A stretch of DNA of 64,000 nt from Yersinia intermedia (GTDB lineage: Bacteria > Pseudomonadota > Gammaproteobacteria > Enterobacterales > Enterobacteriaceae), in the NCBI RefSeq assembly GCF_900635455.1, contig NZ_LR134116.1, positions 186,001-250,000 on the forward strand. The letters are read 5' to 3'. The translations under genes and the position numbers were made by a program. Position 1 is the first letter of the stretch. Every line of letters begins with the position of its first letter. Positions 41,961-51,845 of this stretch are shown piece after piece. The notes under the pieces are model-generated. The model ran no database searches, had not been told where the DNA came from, and was given only the letters and a program-made list of their open reading frames with translations.

Positions 41961-42431
41961 TCAGCCAACCAGGTAAGTCGCCGTTGCGCTAGCGATATGC
42001 ATTTGGCTTTCATTATGCAGTTCGACGCGGGCGACAGACACTTTATTTCCACTGCGCAAAATACTGCTGCTGGCGATAAAATGCTCGCCTCGTCCGGGGC
42101 GCAGATAGTCAACACGCAGGTCGATAGTGCCCATCTTAGCCAGCTTCATTTGCAATTGTTCTTTAATGAGCGGTTCATGGCGCACTAAACTATTCCCGAC
42201 ACATACCAGCCCGGCGGCTACATCCAGCACTGCGGCAATAACGCCACCATGCAGAATTCGCTGTGCAATATTGCCGACTAACTTCTCATTATTATCGAAA
42301 GCAATTTCGGCGTAATCTTGCTCGAAACGGGTTAATCGCAGGCCAAGCTCACGGTTAAATGGCATGTGATACACAAATACTTCGCCAATCATGCGGCGAG
42401 CATCCTCTAACGTTAAAGTTGTTACTGGCAT
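41961..42431 (-). CDS. yigI: Hotdog-fold thioesterase YigI
   Basis: 156 residues of the PaaI-like hotdog thioesterase family; the E. coli orthologue is reported to act on medium/long-chain acyl-CoA. The [21 protein letters not shown] segment is the hotdog helix with the catalytic-region Gly/Asp; [15 protein letters not shown] and VARVELHNE follow. Divergent from pldA. Confidence 0.92.
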   Translation of the reverse strand: MPVTTLTLEDARRMIGEVFVYHMPFNRELGLRLTRFEQDYAEIAFDNNEKLVGNIAQRILHGGVIAAVLDVAAGLVCVGNSLVRHEPLIKEQLQMKLAKMGTIDLRVDYLRPGRGEHFIASSSILRSGNKVSVARVELHNESQMHIASATATYLVG

Positions 42432-42628
42432 TTTGCCCTATTCTCTTCTTGGTTGCAGATAAGCAATCGTAGTGTAAGTTAACGAATTGTTTATTTTATG
42501 CTTCTGTTTTGTTGTTTTCCAGCCGTTAAATCATAAATATAAACAACACTAATCTCAGGTAACATTTGTGTGTAGAATGAGCTGTTTTCATTACAAATAG
42601 AAATAATCCGTAAGGCGATGGGGGAATA

Positions 42629-43507
42629 ATGGGAAGATTTTGGCGGATATTGATAGCGCTGCTACTGGCACCAACCTTGGCGCAGGCAGACGTTGCGAAG
42701 GTTGAAAAAATTCATGACGCACCTGAGGTGCGAGGCAGCATTATTGCGGCAATGTTGCAGGATCACGATAACCCGTTTTTGCTTTATCCGTATGAAACGA
42801 ACTATCTGTTATATACCTATACCAGCAATATTAATAAAGATGCTATCAGCTCTTATGATTGGGCGAACAATGCCAGAAAGGATGAAGTTAAATTCCAACT
42901 GAGTTTAGGTTTCCCTATCTGGCGTGGTATTGCCGGTGATAACTCCCTGTTGGGGGCATCTTATACCCAACGTTCATGGTGGCAGGCCTCCAACAGTGGC
43001 GAGTCTTCGCCATTCCGTGAAACTAACTACGAACCACAGGTGTTTCTGGCGTGGGCTACCGATTACGAGTTGGCGGGCTGGAATTTCCGTGAAGTGGAAG
43101 TCGGTCTTAACCATCAATCCAACGGTAAAGCTGACCCAACGTCACGTAGCTGGAACCGGGCTTATACCCGAGTCATGGCACAGCGCGGCAATTTGGAGAT
43201 TGACCTGAAACCTTGGTATCGCCTGCCGGAAAGCGACGCAAAAGATGACAACCCGGATATCAATAAATACATGGGTTATTATCGCCTGAAAGTCGGTTAT
43301 GCCTTGGGTGACAGTGTGTTCAGTGTGGATGGCCATTATAACTGGAATACCGGTTACGGCGGTGCTGAAATGGGCTGGAGCTACCCAATCAGTAAACATC
43401 TGCGCTTCTATACCCAAGTGTTCAGTGGCTATGGTGAGTCAATGATTGACTATAACTTTAGGCAAACACGGGTGGGTATGGGTATCATGTTAAACGATGT
43501 CCTTTAA
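42629..43507 (+). CDS. pldA: Outer-membrane phospholipase A PldA
   Basis: Beta-barrel phospholipase that dimerises with calcium and removes phospholipids from the outer leaflet. 292 residues; a signal peptide ends LAPTLAQA (cleavage after A20). Catalytic residues in NHQSNG and RSWNRAY are H162, S164 and N176 of the precursor, the same numbers as E. coli. The C-terminal strand ends with a hydrophobic pattern (GMGIMLNDVL). Its own promoter probably lies in the 197-base gap to yigI. Confidence 0.97.
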   Translation: MGRFWRILIALLLAPTLAQADVAKVEKIHDAPEVRGSIIAAMLQDHDNPFLLYPYETNYLLYTYTSNINKDAISSYDWANNARKDEVKFQLSLGFPIWRGIAGDNSLLGASYTQRSWWQASNSGESSPFRETNYEPQVFLAWATDYELAGWNFREVEVGLNHQSNGKADPTSRSWNRAYTRVMAQRGNLEIDLKPWYRLPESDAKDDNPDINKYMGYYRLKVGYALGDSVFSVDGHYNWNTGYGGAEMGWSYPISKHLRFYTQVFSGYGESMIDYNFRQTRVGMGIMLNDVL

Positions 43508-43535
43508 CGTCATCCGGCGTTAGAAAAGTTTCAGA

Positions 43536-43559
43536 CACAGGCCGGTTAACCGGCCTGTG
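43536..43559. terminator. Perfect hairpin between pldA and recQ
   Basis: CACAGGCCGG-TTAA-CCGGCCTGTG, a perfect 10-bp stem, 28 bases after the pldA stop and 24 before the recQ start. No T run follows, so termination efficiency is uncertain. Confidence 0.5.
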
Positions 43560-43583
43560 CAGATCTTATAGTTGGGGAAGAGT

Positions 43584-45416
43584 GTGTCGACCGCAGCAGT
43601 GATAAATAGGGAATTACTGGCAGTGCAGGTATTGCGAGATACCTTCGGCTATCAGCAATTCCGGCCCGGACAACAGGAAATTATCAACGCCACCCTATCA
43701 GGGCAAGACTGTCTGGTTGTGATGCCAACGGGCGGTGGTAAGTCCTTGTGTTATCAGATCCCGGCACTGGTAACGGATGGGTTGACGCTAGTTGTCTCTC
43801 CGTTGATCTCGCTGATGAAGGATCAGGTCGACCAACTGCTGGCCTACGGTGTTGGTGCTGGGTGCTTAAACTCATCACAAACGCGTGAGCAACAGTTAGC
43901 CGTGATGGACGGTTGCCGTAGCGGTCAGATTAAGCTGCTGTATATTGCACCGGAACGGCTGGTGATGGAGAGCTTCCTCGATCAACTGTATCAGTGGCGG
44001 CCGGCTTTACTGGCGGTGGATGAGGCGCATTGCATTTCTCAATGGGGTCATGATTTCCGCCCGGAATATCGTGCGCTAGGTCAGTTAAAGCAACGTTTCC
44101 CTGATTTACCGGTTATTGCGCTTACCGCCACGGCGGATGAGGCAACGCGAGGGGATATTGTTCGTCTGCTTAATCTGGATCAGCCACTGATTCAAATCAG
44201 TAGTTTTGACCGCCCTAATATCCGTTACACCTTGGTCGAGAAGTTCAAACCGCTCGATCAATTGTGGCGTTTTGTGCAAGACCAACGTGGTAAAAGTGGC
44301 ATTATTTACTGTAACAGCCGGGCAAAAGTGGAAGACACCACCGCCCGCTTGCAGAGCCGTGGCTTAAGTGTGGCGGCCTATCATGCCGGGCTGGATAACG
44401 AGCGCCGGGGGCAGGTACAGGAAGCATTTCAGCGCGATGATCTGCAAGTGGTGGTCGCGACCGTGGCCTTTGGTATGGGGATTAACAAACCCAACGTCCG
44501 CTTTGTGGTGCATTTTGATATCCCGCGCACTATTGAGTCTTACTATCAGGAAACCGGCCGCGCCGGGCGTGATGGTCTGCCTGCTGAAGCTATGCTGCTG
44601 TACGATCCGGCAGATATGGCATGGTTACGCCGCTGTCTGGAAGAGAAACCGGCGGGGGCACAGCAAGATATTGAACGACATAAATTAAATGCGATGGGCG
44701 CTTTTGCCGAGGCGCAAACTTGTCGTCGTCTGGTGCTGCTCAACTATTTTGGTGAAGGTAAGCAGCAGTCGTGCGGCAACTGCGATATCTGCCTCGATCC
44801 ACCGAAGCGTTACGATGGGCTGGCTGATGCGCAAAAAGCGCTCTCGTGTGTTTATCGTGTCGGGCAGCGGTTTGGCCTGGGGTATATTGTTGAGGTGATG
44901 CGCGGGGCAAATAACCAGCGTATCCGTGAAATGGGTCATGACAAGTTATCAGTGTATGGGATTGGCCGCGAACAAAGCCACGAACACTGGGTCAGTGTAT
45001 TGCGCCAGCTTATCCATCTTGGGTTGCTGAGCCAAAATATCGCGATGTTTTCCGCGTTACAACTGACCGAGGCTGCCCGCCCGATCTTGCGCGCTGAATT
45101 ACCGTTGCAACTGGCGGTGCCGCGTATTCAAAGCCTGAAGGTGCGCAGTAGCGCTAATCAGAAATCCTATGGCGGCAATTATGATCGTAAGTTGTTCGCC
45201 AAATTGCGCAAACTGCGTAAATCTATCGCCGATGAAGGCAATATTCCGCCTTATGTGGTGTTTAACGATGCGACCTTGCTGGAGATGGCGGAACAGATGC
45301 CAATTACCGCCAGCGAACTGTTGAGCGTCAATGGTGTTGGGCAACGCAAACTGGAGCGCTTTGGCGCGCCGTTTATGGCGATGATCCGCGACCATGTAGA
45401 CAATAACGACGACTAA
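43584..45416 (+). CDS. recQ: ATP-dependent DNA helicase RecQ
   Basis: 3'-5' helicase of the RecF recombination pathway. I choose GTG 43584 ([21 protein letters not shown]): GGGGAAG lies just upstream, while the earlier TTG 43572 has none. 610 residues, E. coli 609. Motifs: [12 protein letters not shown] (Walker A), [40 protein letters not shown]; a zinc-binding CGNCDIC with an upstream C; a winged-helix part and a C-terminal HRDC domain ([14 protein letters not shown]). Confidence 0.97.
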   Translation: MSTAAVINRELLAVQVLRDTFGYQQFRPGQQEIINATLSGQDCLVVMPTGGGKSLCYQIPALVTDGLTLVVSPLISLMKDQVDQLLAYGVGAGCLNSSQTREQQLAVMDGCRSGQIKLLYIAPERLVMESFLDQLYQWRPALLAVDEAHCISQWGHDFRPEYRALGQLKQRFPDLPVIALTATADEATRGDIVRLLNLDQPLIQISSFDRPNIRYTLVEKFKPLDQLWRFVQDQRGKSGIIYCNSRAKVEDTTARLQSRGLSVAAYHAGLDNERRGQVQEAFQRDDLQVVVATVAFGMGINKPNVRFVVHFDIPRTIESYYQETGRAGRDGLPAEAMLLYDPADMAWLRRCLEEKPAGAQQDIERHKLNAMGAFAEAQTCRRLVLLNYFGEGKQQSCGNCDICLDPPKRYDGLADAQKALSCVYRVGQRFGLGYIVEVMRGANNQRIREMGHDKLSVYGIGREQSHEHWVSVLRQLIHLGLLSQNIAMFSALQLTEAARPILRAELPLQLAVPRIQSLKVRSSANQKSYGGNYDRKLFAKLRKLRKSIADEGNIPPYVVFNDATLLEMAEQMPITASELLSVNGVGQRKLERFGAPFMAMIRDHVDNNDD

Positions 45417-45479
45417 CCGGTCGCCTTTCCTGCTAACGCCTCTGTGGCTTTCCATTCGCAGAGTTTATGAGGATCTATC

Positions 45480-46100
45480 ATGCTGATGCTATTCCTTACC
45501 GTTGCGCTGGTTCATCTGGTGGCGTTAATGAGCCCAGGGCCGGATTTCTTTTTTGTCTCGCAAACTGCAGCCAGCCGTTCGCGCCGTGAGGCAATGATGG
45601 GCGTGGTCGGGATTTCGCTGGGAATTGTTATCTGGGCCGGTGTGGCGCTGATGGGGTTGAACCTAATTTTGCAGAAAATGGCTTGGTTACATCAGATTAT
45701 TATGGTCGGTGGTGGGCTATATCTGTGCTGGATGGGCTGGCAACTGCTGAAATCTGCCCGCGCCAAATGTCATGATAACGAGGGTGAGGTGCAAGTTGCA
45801 TTGCCCGCCCGTGGCCGAACTTTTCTGCGTGGGTTCCTGACTAATTTGTCGAACCCGAAAGCCGTTATCTATTTCGGCAGCGTATTCTCACTGTTTGTTG
45901 GCGATGACGTCAGTGCTGGTGCGCGCTGGGGCTTGTTCGTGCTGATTGTTGGTGAAACCTTCGTCTGGTTCAGTATTGTTGCCTGCGTATTTGCCTTGCC
46001 GGTGATGCGCCGTGGCTATCAGCGTTTATCAAAATGGATTGATGGGTTGGCGGGGGTACTGTTTGCCGGTTTTGGTATCCATTTAATCTTATCGCGCTAA
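45480..46100 (+). CDS. rhtC: Threonine efflux protein RhtC
   Basis: LysE-superfamily amino acid exporter (threonine in E. coli). 206 residues with about six hydrophobic segments; the signature HLVALMSPGPDFFFVSQTAASRS is at the N-terminus and GFLTNLSNPKAVIYFGSVFSL in the middle. ATG 45480 is preceded by ATGAGGATC. It is convergent with rhtB, the sister exporter. Confidence 0.95.
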   Translation: MLMLFLTVALVHLVALMSPGPDFFFVSQTAASRSRREAMMGVVGISLGIVIWAGVALMGLNLILQKMAWLHQIIMVGGGLYLCWMGWQLLKSARAKCHDNEGEVQVALPARGRTFLRGFLTNLSNPKAVIYFGSVFSLFVGDDVSAGARWGLFVLIVGETFVWFSIVACVFALPVMRRGYQRLSKWIDGLAGVLFAGFGIHLILSR

Positions 46101-46156
46101 TTAATGCCCCAACCGGGAGATGATGCCGGTTGGGTAACCATTTGTTTAAATCAGCA

Positions 46157-46777
46157 TTACACTTTTCTGGCGGTTGCCAATAACGCGCCTACCAGCATAA
46201 ATAAGCCACCAAATATCCGGTTCAGTAATTTCATCTGTTGTGGTGATTTAATCCAGCCAGCTATTCGTGTTGCGAGGGTGGCATAACCAATCATCACAAT
46301 AATATCAACCACCACGCTGGTGGTGCCGAGAATCAGATATTGCGCCACTTGCGGTTGATGTGGCAGCACAAATTGTGGGAATAATGCCGCCAGAAAAACG
46401 ATGCTTTTCGGGTTGGTGAGATTAACAAACACCGCGCGTTTAAACAGTTTTCGCCGTGGCATACTGTTGGCCAGCGCATGCAGATCCAGCGCACCGGCAG
46501 CGCGCCATTGCTGAATCCCAAGCCAGATTAAGTAAGCCGCGCCGAGCCATTTTAGTATTTCAAATGCCAGCAAGGATTGTGAAATCAGTGCACCAAGCCC
46601 CACGCCAACTAATACAATGTGCACTGCTAATCCTAATTGTAGCCCGCAAATTGAGGCGACAACCCCGCGCGTACCATGGCTAATAGCTGTGCTCATGGTG
46701 TTAATCGCGCCAGAACCAGGGGACAGGCTGAGGATAAGTGTGGTCAGCAGATAGGTTAACCACCAATCTAAGGTCAT
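46157..46777 (-). CDS. rhtB: Homoserine/homoserine lactone efflux protein RhtB
   Basis: LysE-superfamily exporter. ATG 46777 is chosen: GGGAG lies 8 bases upstream, and it gives 206 residues starting [21 protein letters not shown], like E. coli; the frame begins two codons earlier with [23 protein letters not shown] is the mid-protein signature. A paralogue of rhtC next to it (end-to-end). Confidence 0.95.
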   Translation of the reverse strand: MTLDWWLTYLLTTLILSLSPGSGAINTMSTAISHGTRGVVASICGLQLGLAVHIVLVGVGLGALISQSLLAFEILKWLGAAYLIWLGIQQWRAAGALDLHALANSMPRRKLFKRAVFVNLTNPKSIVFLAALFPQFVLPHQPQVAQYLILGTTSVVVDIIVMIGYATLATRIAGWIKSPQQMKLLNRIFGGLFMLVGALLATARKV

Positions 46778-46940
46778 CGGCAAAACTCCCTGAACGCGTA
46801 AATTTATGCCACAATACTCTATTGCTAATAGTTGTGCTATGGCTCACAGAACGACTCGGTTTACCAACGTATCAGGTGTATCGAACATTGAGCAATCCCG
46901 TTCAAAGGATGTAATCAGTCATGATTTACAAGGCCATGCT

Positions 46941-47969
46941 ATGCCGTTAGATAATCGCTGGTTAACGCGTGAAGAGCAGTTTGCTGCCTTCGTTAACGGG
47001 CCGCTGTTGGATTTCTGGCAACAGCGAGAGGAGGATGAGTTTATCGGTGTCGATGATATTCCGATTCGCTATGTCCGCTTTCGTGCACCACAACACACGC
47101 GAGTGGTGGTGGTAGTGCCTGGCCGCATTGAAAGTTACGTCAAATACCCTGAAGTGGCTTATGACCTGTTCCAGCAAGGCTATGATGTGATCGTGCTGGA
47201 TCACCGTGGGCAGGGGCGATCCGGTCGCTTGCTTGAGGATGCTAACCGTGGTCATGTGATTAAGTTTGATGATTATATTGAGGATTTCGCGCAGTTAGTG
47301 CAACGCGAAATAACCAATAGTCATTATCAGCAGCGTTTTGCTCTGGCCCATTCCATGGGGGGCGCAATTTTAACGCGTTTTTTGGCCAAAGAACCGGATG
47401 TGTTTAATGCCGTAGCACTGTGTGCCCCCATGTTTGGTATCCACTTACCGATGCCGGCCTGGCTGGTTCACCGCATTGTCGACTGGGCCGAAGGGCATCA
47501 AAAACTGCGCAATTACTATGCTATCGGTACCGGCCAGTGGCGGCCACTGCCGTATCTGGTCAATGTGTTAACCCATAGCCGCGAGCGGTATCGCCGCTAC
47601 CTACGCCAATATGCGGATACACCGGAAATCCGCCTTGGTGGGCCAACCTACCATTGGATCCGAGAGAGTCTGCTGGTGGGGGAGCAAATTATCGCGCAAG
47701 CAGAAAAAATCACCACGCCGGTTTTATTATTACAAGCCAGTGAGGATCGGGTAGTACATAACCCGGCTCATGATGCTTTTTCTCAGGCAATGGCTCTGGC
47801 GGGGCACCCTTGTGAAGGGGGGCAACCTAAGAGAGTTCAAGGCGCACGCCATGAGATCCTGTTTGAGCGGGACCAACTTCGTGCCGAGGCGCTGAGCGCC
47901 ATATTGCGCTTTTTCGCGCAACATCAATCATCAGTCGGCCATTATGGCTCCGACGCCACCAGAGGTTAG
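46941..47969 (+). CDS. pldB: Lysophospholipase L2 PldB
   Basis: Inner-membrane-associated lysophospholipase of the alpha/beta-hydrolase (monoglyceride lipase-like) family. ATG 46941 gives 342 residues (E. coli 340) and MPLDNRWLTREEQFAAF aligns with the orthologue; the frame is open 45 codons further up to 46806, through poorly conserved sequence. Key parts: VVVPGRIESYVKYPE, DHRGQGRSGR, the nucleophile elbow AHSMGGA, and the C-terminal His in GARHEILFE. yigL follows 11 bases later. Confidence 0.92.
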   Translation: MPLDNRWLTREEQFAAFVNGPLLDFWQQREEDEFIGVDDIPIRYVRFRAPQHTRVVVVVPGRIESYVKYPEVAYDLFQQGYDVIVLDHRGQGRSGRLLEDANRGHVIKFDDYIEDFAQLVQREITNSHYQQRFALAHSMGGAILTRFLAKEPDVFNAVALCAPMFGIHLPMPAWLVHRIVDWAEGHQKLRNYYAIGTGQWRPLPYLVNVLTHSRERYRRYLRQYADTPEIRLGGPTYHWIRESLLVGEQIIAQAEKITTPVLLLQASEDRVVHNPAHDAFSQAMALAGHPCEGGQPKRVQGARHEILFERDQLRAEALSAILRFFAQHQSSVGHYGSDATRG

Positions 47970-47980
47970 AACATACCACT

Positions 47981-48790
47981 ATGTATCATGTTGTTGCTTC
48001 CGATTTAGATGGCACGCTGCTATCACCCGATCACCTTTTAACGCCTTACACCAAAGAAACACTCAAGTTGCTGACGCAGCGTGACGTGCACTTTGTATTT
48101 GCTACTGGCCGCCATCATATCGATGTGGCACAAATCCGCGATAGTTTAGAAATCAGTGCCTTTATGATCACCTCCAACGGCGCACGGGTGCATAACACGG
48201 CGGGAGAACTGATTTTTAGTCATAACCTTGATGCTGATATTGCGCGTGATTTGTACAATATTGAGCACCACAACCCAGATATCCTGACCAACGTCTATCT
48301 GAACGATGAATGGTTTATGAACCGTGAAAGCCCGGCACAGAGAGAATTTTTCCGTGAGTCGGTATTTAATTATCAGATATTTGAACCTGCATTGTTGCCA
48401 ACTGATGGTGTGTGTAAGGTTTACTTCACTTGTGAAGATCATGACAAGTTGTTGATTTTAGAAGAAGCCATCAATGCACGTTGGGGCGATCGAGTTAATG
48501 TCAGTTTTTCTTTCCCAACCTGTCTGGAAGTGATGGGGGGCGGTGTCTCTAAGGGCCATGCGCTTGATCAAGTTGCCAGAATTATCGGCTATTCACTGAA
48601 AGAATGTATCGCTTTCGGTGATGGTATGAATGATTTGGAAATGTTGTCGATGTCCGGCAAAGGCTGCATCATGCGTGATGCGCATCAACGGCTGAAAGAC
48701 ATGTTACCGAATCTGGAAGTGATAGGTTCGAACGCAGATGATGCGGTACCACACTATTTACGCAAGATGTTTTTAGGCACAGATAAGTAA
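47981..48790 (+). CDS. yigL: HAD-family (Cof-type) sugar/pyridoxal phosphatase YigL
   Basis: Cof-type HAD phosphatase; the E. coli orthologue acts on pyridoxal phosphate and sugar phosphates, and in Salmonella is induced during glucose-phosphate stress from the pldB-yigL message. The 269 residues have ASDLDGTLLSPDH (D8, D10), ITSNGAR, a Lys in GGGVSKGHAL and FGDGMNDLEML. An 11-base gap to pldB supports co-transcription. Confidence 0.94.
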   Translation: MYHVVASDLDGTLLSPDHLLTPYTKETLKLLTQRDVHFVFATGRHHIDVAQIRDSLEISAFMITSNGARVHNTAGELIFSHNLDADIARDLYNIEHHNPDILTNVYLNDEWFMNRESPAQREFFRESVFNYQIFEPALLPTDGVCKVYFTCEDHDKLLILEEAINARWGDRVNVSFSFPTCLEVMGGGVSKGHALDQVARIIGYSLKECIAFGDGMNDLEMLSMSGKGCIMRDAHQRLKDMLPNLEVIGSNADDAVPHYLRKMFLGTDK

Positions 48791-48825
48791 CGATTGCCTT
48801 TAGTCAATACAACGTACAGCACATG

Positions 48826-48857
48826 AAAAAGTGGCGCATTAAACATCGTTGCGCCAC
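48826..48857 (-). terminator. Terminator after glpQ
   Basis: On the minus strand GTGGCGCA / TGCGCCAC (plus 48831-48838 and 48850-48857) is followed by five T (plus A 48826-48830), 31 bases after the glpQ stop. Confidence 0.82.
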
Positions 48858-48887
48858 GGGTTTATTCCGTTATCTCAGACCATCAAC

Positions 48888-49994
48888 TTACTGGTGTTGT
48901 CCCTGTTTTTGCAGGAATTGCACACCTTTATCCGGGAAGTCAGTAAACACCCCGTCAACCTGTGCTTGATTGTAGATAATATCAAATAGCTGATTGACGT
49001 TAGTGGCGTATTTCGGCAGTTTATCCGCGCGAATGGTGTACGGATGAACCATCATATTGCTGGCATGTGCATCTTTAACCATATTGGTCAGCTTGATGTT
49101 ATCCGGTGTAGAGGTTTCAACCACCAGCATATGGTAGTCAGGGCCGATGCCATCGGCATACTGTGCCACTTGCTTCATTGCACCTGGTTTGAACATCCAG
49201 TCGTAACTGTAATTGACCCATTTGCCATCAGGTTTCTGTTCGTAGGTTTCATTCCAGTCGGTATAAGCCACCAGTTGGACCAGTTTCAGGTCCATACCCA
49301 TCTTCGGTTCTAGCTCATTTTTGATACGTTTCAATTCATTGGCATCAAAACATTGTAGATAAACTTTATCGCCCTTGGTGGTGTAACCGTACTGTTTCAG
49401 TACTTCCAACACCTTGGTTGAGATGTCTTTACCTTCTTGTTTATGGAACCACGGCGCTTTGATTTCCGGGTAAATCCCTACGTTTTTACCGGTCGAATGA
49501 TTCAGACCTTGAACAAATTCAATCTCTTCCTGGAAGGTATGCACACGGAAGTCAGATTTGCCCATCGGGAAACGGCCCGGATAGCTCTGCACTTTTTTAC
49601 CGTCTTTATCAATATCAAAGCCTTCGGTAAATTTCAGTGATTTAATTTCTGGTAGCGTAAAGTCAATGGCGTAATAACGGCCATCTTTGCGTGCGCGATC
49701 GGGGAAGCGATCAGCAACATCGGTGACGCGATCCAGATAATGGTCGTGGAGAACCACCAACTCATTATCTTTGGTCATCACCAAATCTTGTTCAAGATAA
49801 TCTGCGCCTTGCGCGTAAGCCATGGCTTTAGCGGGCAGTGAATGCTCAGGCAGATAACCACTGGCACCGCGGTGGGCGATAACAACTTTGTTTGCTGAAA
49901 GTGGGGTGGATGACGGTTCTGCTGCTTGAACCTGACCAACTACTGAGGATGCCAGAATAATACTCGCCAACAGGGTTTTGATGTGGGTTTGCAT
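48888..49994 (-). CDS. glpQ: Periplasmic glycerophosphodiester phosphodiesterase GlpQ
   Basis: Hydrolyses glycerophosphodiesters in the periplasm to glycerol-3-phosphate, which GlpT imports. ATG 49994 is chosen: GGAG lies 8 bases upstream and a clear signal peptide follows (KTLLASIILASSVVGQVQAA). The frame begins 7 codons earlier. GDPD motifs: VVIAHRGASGYLPEHSLPA, ADYLEQDLVMTKD, VVLHDHYLDR and IYPEIKAP. 368 residues, slightly longer than E. coli (358). Second in the glpT-glpQ operon; a hairpin with arms AGGCT..GTCG lies in the 99-base gap to glpT. Confidence 0.97.
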   Translation of the reverse strand: MQTHIKTLLASIILASSVVGQVQAAEPSSTPLSANKVVIAHRGASGYLPEHSLPAKAMAYAQGADYLEQDLVMTKDNELVVLHDHYLDRVTDVADRFPDRARKDGRYYAIDFTLPEIKSLKFTEGFDIDKDGKKVQSYPGRFPMGKSDFRVHTFQEEIEFVQGLNHSTGKNVGIYPEIKAPWFHKQEGKDISTKVLEVLKQYGYTTKGDKVYLQCFDANELKRIKNELEPKMGMDLKLVQLVAYTDWNETYEQKPDGKWVNYSYDWMFKPGAMKQVAQYADGIGPDYHMLVVETSTPDNIKLTNMVKDAHASNMMVHPYTIRADKLPKYATNVNQLFDIIYNQAQVDGVFTDFPDKGVQFLQKQGQHQ

Positions 49995-50093
49995 TGATAG
50001 TGCTCCATTTATCAATCTCAGGGTATGAAAAAGGCTATGTCGCTATAAATCCATCAATAACGACACAGCCTGAAAAGCGTAACTAGATGAACG

Positions 50094-51449
50094 TTATAAG
50101 CCCTGTTTTCTAGCCAGCTCTGCGTGATGCTTTTTCTCACTAAACATCACAACGATCAGTAACAGAACAGCCAAGATGCTGCCGCCGATCATAACCATAA
50201 AGCCGCCGTCCCAACCGAAGTAGTCCACGGTATAACCCACAATGGCACTTGCTGCTACCGAGCCGCCCAGATAACCGAACAAGCCGGTGAAGCCCGCGGC
50301 GGTCCCTGCTGCTTTTTTCGGTGCTAATTCAAGCGCATGTAAGCCAATTAGCATTACCGGGCCATAGATCAGGAAGCCGATGGTGATCATACAGGCCATA
50401 TCAATACCAGGGTTACCGACTGGGTTCAGCCAGTAAATGATGGTAGCGATAGTCACCAGGGTCATAAAGAACACACCGGTGGCCCCACGGTTACCTCTAA
50501 ACACTTTGTCGGACATCCAACCGCACAACAGCGTCCCTGGAATACCAGCGTATTCATACAGGAAATAAGCCCATGAGGATTTATCCAGAGCGAAGTGTTT
50601 CACTTCTTTCAGGTAGGTTGGTGACCAGTCGAGGATGCCGTAACGCAGTAAATAAACAAAAACGTTAGCAATCGCGATATACCACAACAGTTTGTTGGGC
50701 AATATGTATTGCATGAAGATTTGTTTAGCGGTCAGTTCTTCTTCTGCTTCTTCGCTGTAGTCATCTGGATAGTCGTTTTTGTACTCTTCAATCGGTGGCA
50801 AGCCTACGGATTGAGGAGTATCGCGCATCAGACCAAAGACAATCAATGCCACCAGAATGGCACCAAAAGCAGGCATGTAGAGTGCAGCTTTCCAGTCGTT
50901 AAACCACGCCATCCCCAGCAGGAACAGCAATGGTGGTAAGCCACCGCCGACGTTATGGGCACAGTTCCAGACTGACACGATACTGCCGCGTTCCTTCTTC
51001 GACCACCAGTGCACCATGGTACGGCCACATGGCGGCCAACCCATTCCCTGGAACCAGCCGCACAAGAACAGCAGCACGAACATCACGGCGATACTGGATG
51101 TTGCCCAAGGCACAAAGCCCATAAACAGCATCACGGCAGCGGCGAGAATCAAACCGGCAGAGAGGAATACCCGTGGGTTAGACCGGTCAGAAACCGAACC
51201 CATGATGAATTTTGAGAAACCGTAAGCAATAGAGATACCCGATAACGCAAATCCCAGATCTCCGCGAGAGAACCCTTGTTCGATCAGATAAGGCATGGCG
51301 AGAGTAAAGTTTTTACGCACCAGATAATAGGCGGCGTAACCGAAGAAGATGCCCATAAAGATTTGCCAGCGTAAGCGGCGGTAGGTGGGATCAATCTGTT
51401 CTGCTGGAAGCCGTGCCTGATGCGGCGCGGGCTTAAAAATACTCAACAT
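50094..51449 (-). CDS. glpT: Glycerol-3-phosphate:phosphate antiporter GlpT
   Basis: Inner-membrane MFS antiporter exchanging G3P for phosphate; also admits fosfomycin. 451 residues (E. coli 452) with 12 hydrophobic helices in two halves and a charged central loop ([19 protein letters not shown]). [33 protein letters not shown] contains the substrate-phosphate Arg region; [24 protein letters not shown] is the conserved MFS loop. Divergent from glpA. Confidence 0.97.
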   Translation of the reverse strand: MLSIFKPAPHQARLPAEQIDPTYRRLRWQIFMGIFFGYAAYYLVRKNFTLAMPYLIEQGFSRGDLGFALSGISIAYGFSKFIMGSVSDRSNPRVFLSAGLILAAAVMLFMGFVPWATSSIAVMFVLLFLCGWFQGMGWPPCGRTMVHWWSKKERGSIVSVWNCAHNVGGGLPPLLFLLGMAWFNDWKAALYMPAFGAILVALIVFGLMRDTPQSVGLPPIEEYKNDYPDDYSEEAEEELTAKQIFMQYILPNKLLWYIAIANVFVYLLRYGILDWSPTYLKEVKHFALDKSSWAYFLYEYAGIPGTLLCGWMSDKVFRGNRGATGVFFMTLVTIATIIYWLNPVGNPGIDMACMITIGFLIYGPVMLIGLHALELAPKKAAGTAAGFTGLFGYLGGSVAASAIVGYTVDYFGWDGGFMVMIGGSILAVLLLIVVMFSEKKHHAELARKQGL

Positions 51450-51845
51450 GAGTGCCTCCGATGGCTTTTTTGTAGTTTTTGACTCCGGTGTAGCCTGGTA
51501 TCTACCCGTTTGTTAAGGGCTGCCGGTAGTTAAACGACTAACTTGCTGTCGTTTATGTTCCATAACGAGCGCCATGCTAGATAAATTCGTATGACTTATC
51601 TGTGAGTGATGGCTCATTTGTTACAGTTATATGAACGTGGCGGCAATTCTGAGCGATTGGTTAACACTTTGAAACCGACAATGGCAAAACACCTGTGACT
51701 TTGATCACAATCATGGTTTTTAAACGCCATATCACTTTCGTTTTTCGTTCGTTTTTGTTCCTTATCAAACAATAACCTTAAAGAGTGTGGCTCAATAGAC
51801 GCATAATTAGCCGCCAGACGGCTGTCTGATAATGTGGGGTCTTTC
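51450..51845. promoter_or_regulatory. glpT-glpA divergent control region
   Basis: 396 bases without a gene. It contains a near-perfect CRP site TGTGACTTTGATCACA (51694-51709). ATGTTCCATAACGAGC (51555-51570) resembles the GlpR operator, and TTCGTTTTTCGTTCG (51738-51752) followed by another TTTTTGTTCC gives further GlpR-like half-sites near glpA. Both operons are therefore likely CRP-activated and GlpR-repressed, as in E. coli; the site assignments for GlpR are tentative. Confidence 0.7.
51694..51709. promoter_or_regulatory. CRP binding site
   Basis: TGTGA-CTTTGA-TCACA matches both CRP half-sites exactly. It is 137 bases before the glpA start codon and 245 before that of glpT. Confidence 0.9.

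Noticed and set aside
46806..46940. Longer PldB with 45 extra N-terminal residues
   Set aside because: The upstream part ([16 protein letters not shown]) has no family match and overlaps the rhtB promoter region; ATG 46941 gives the family length.
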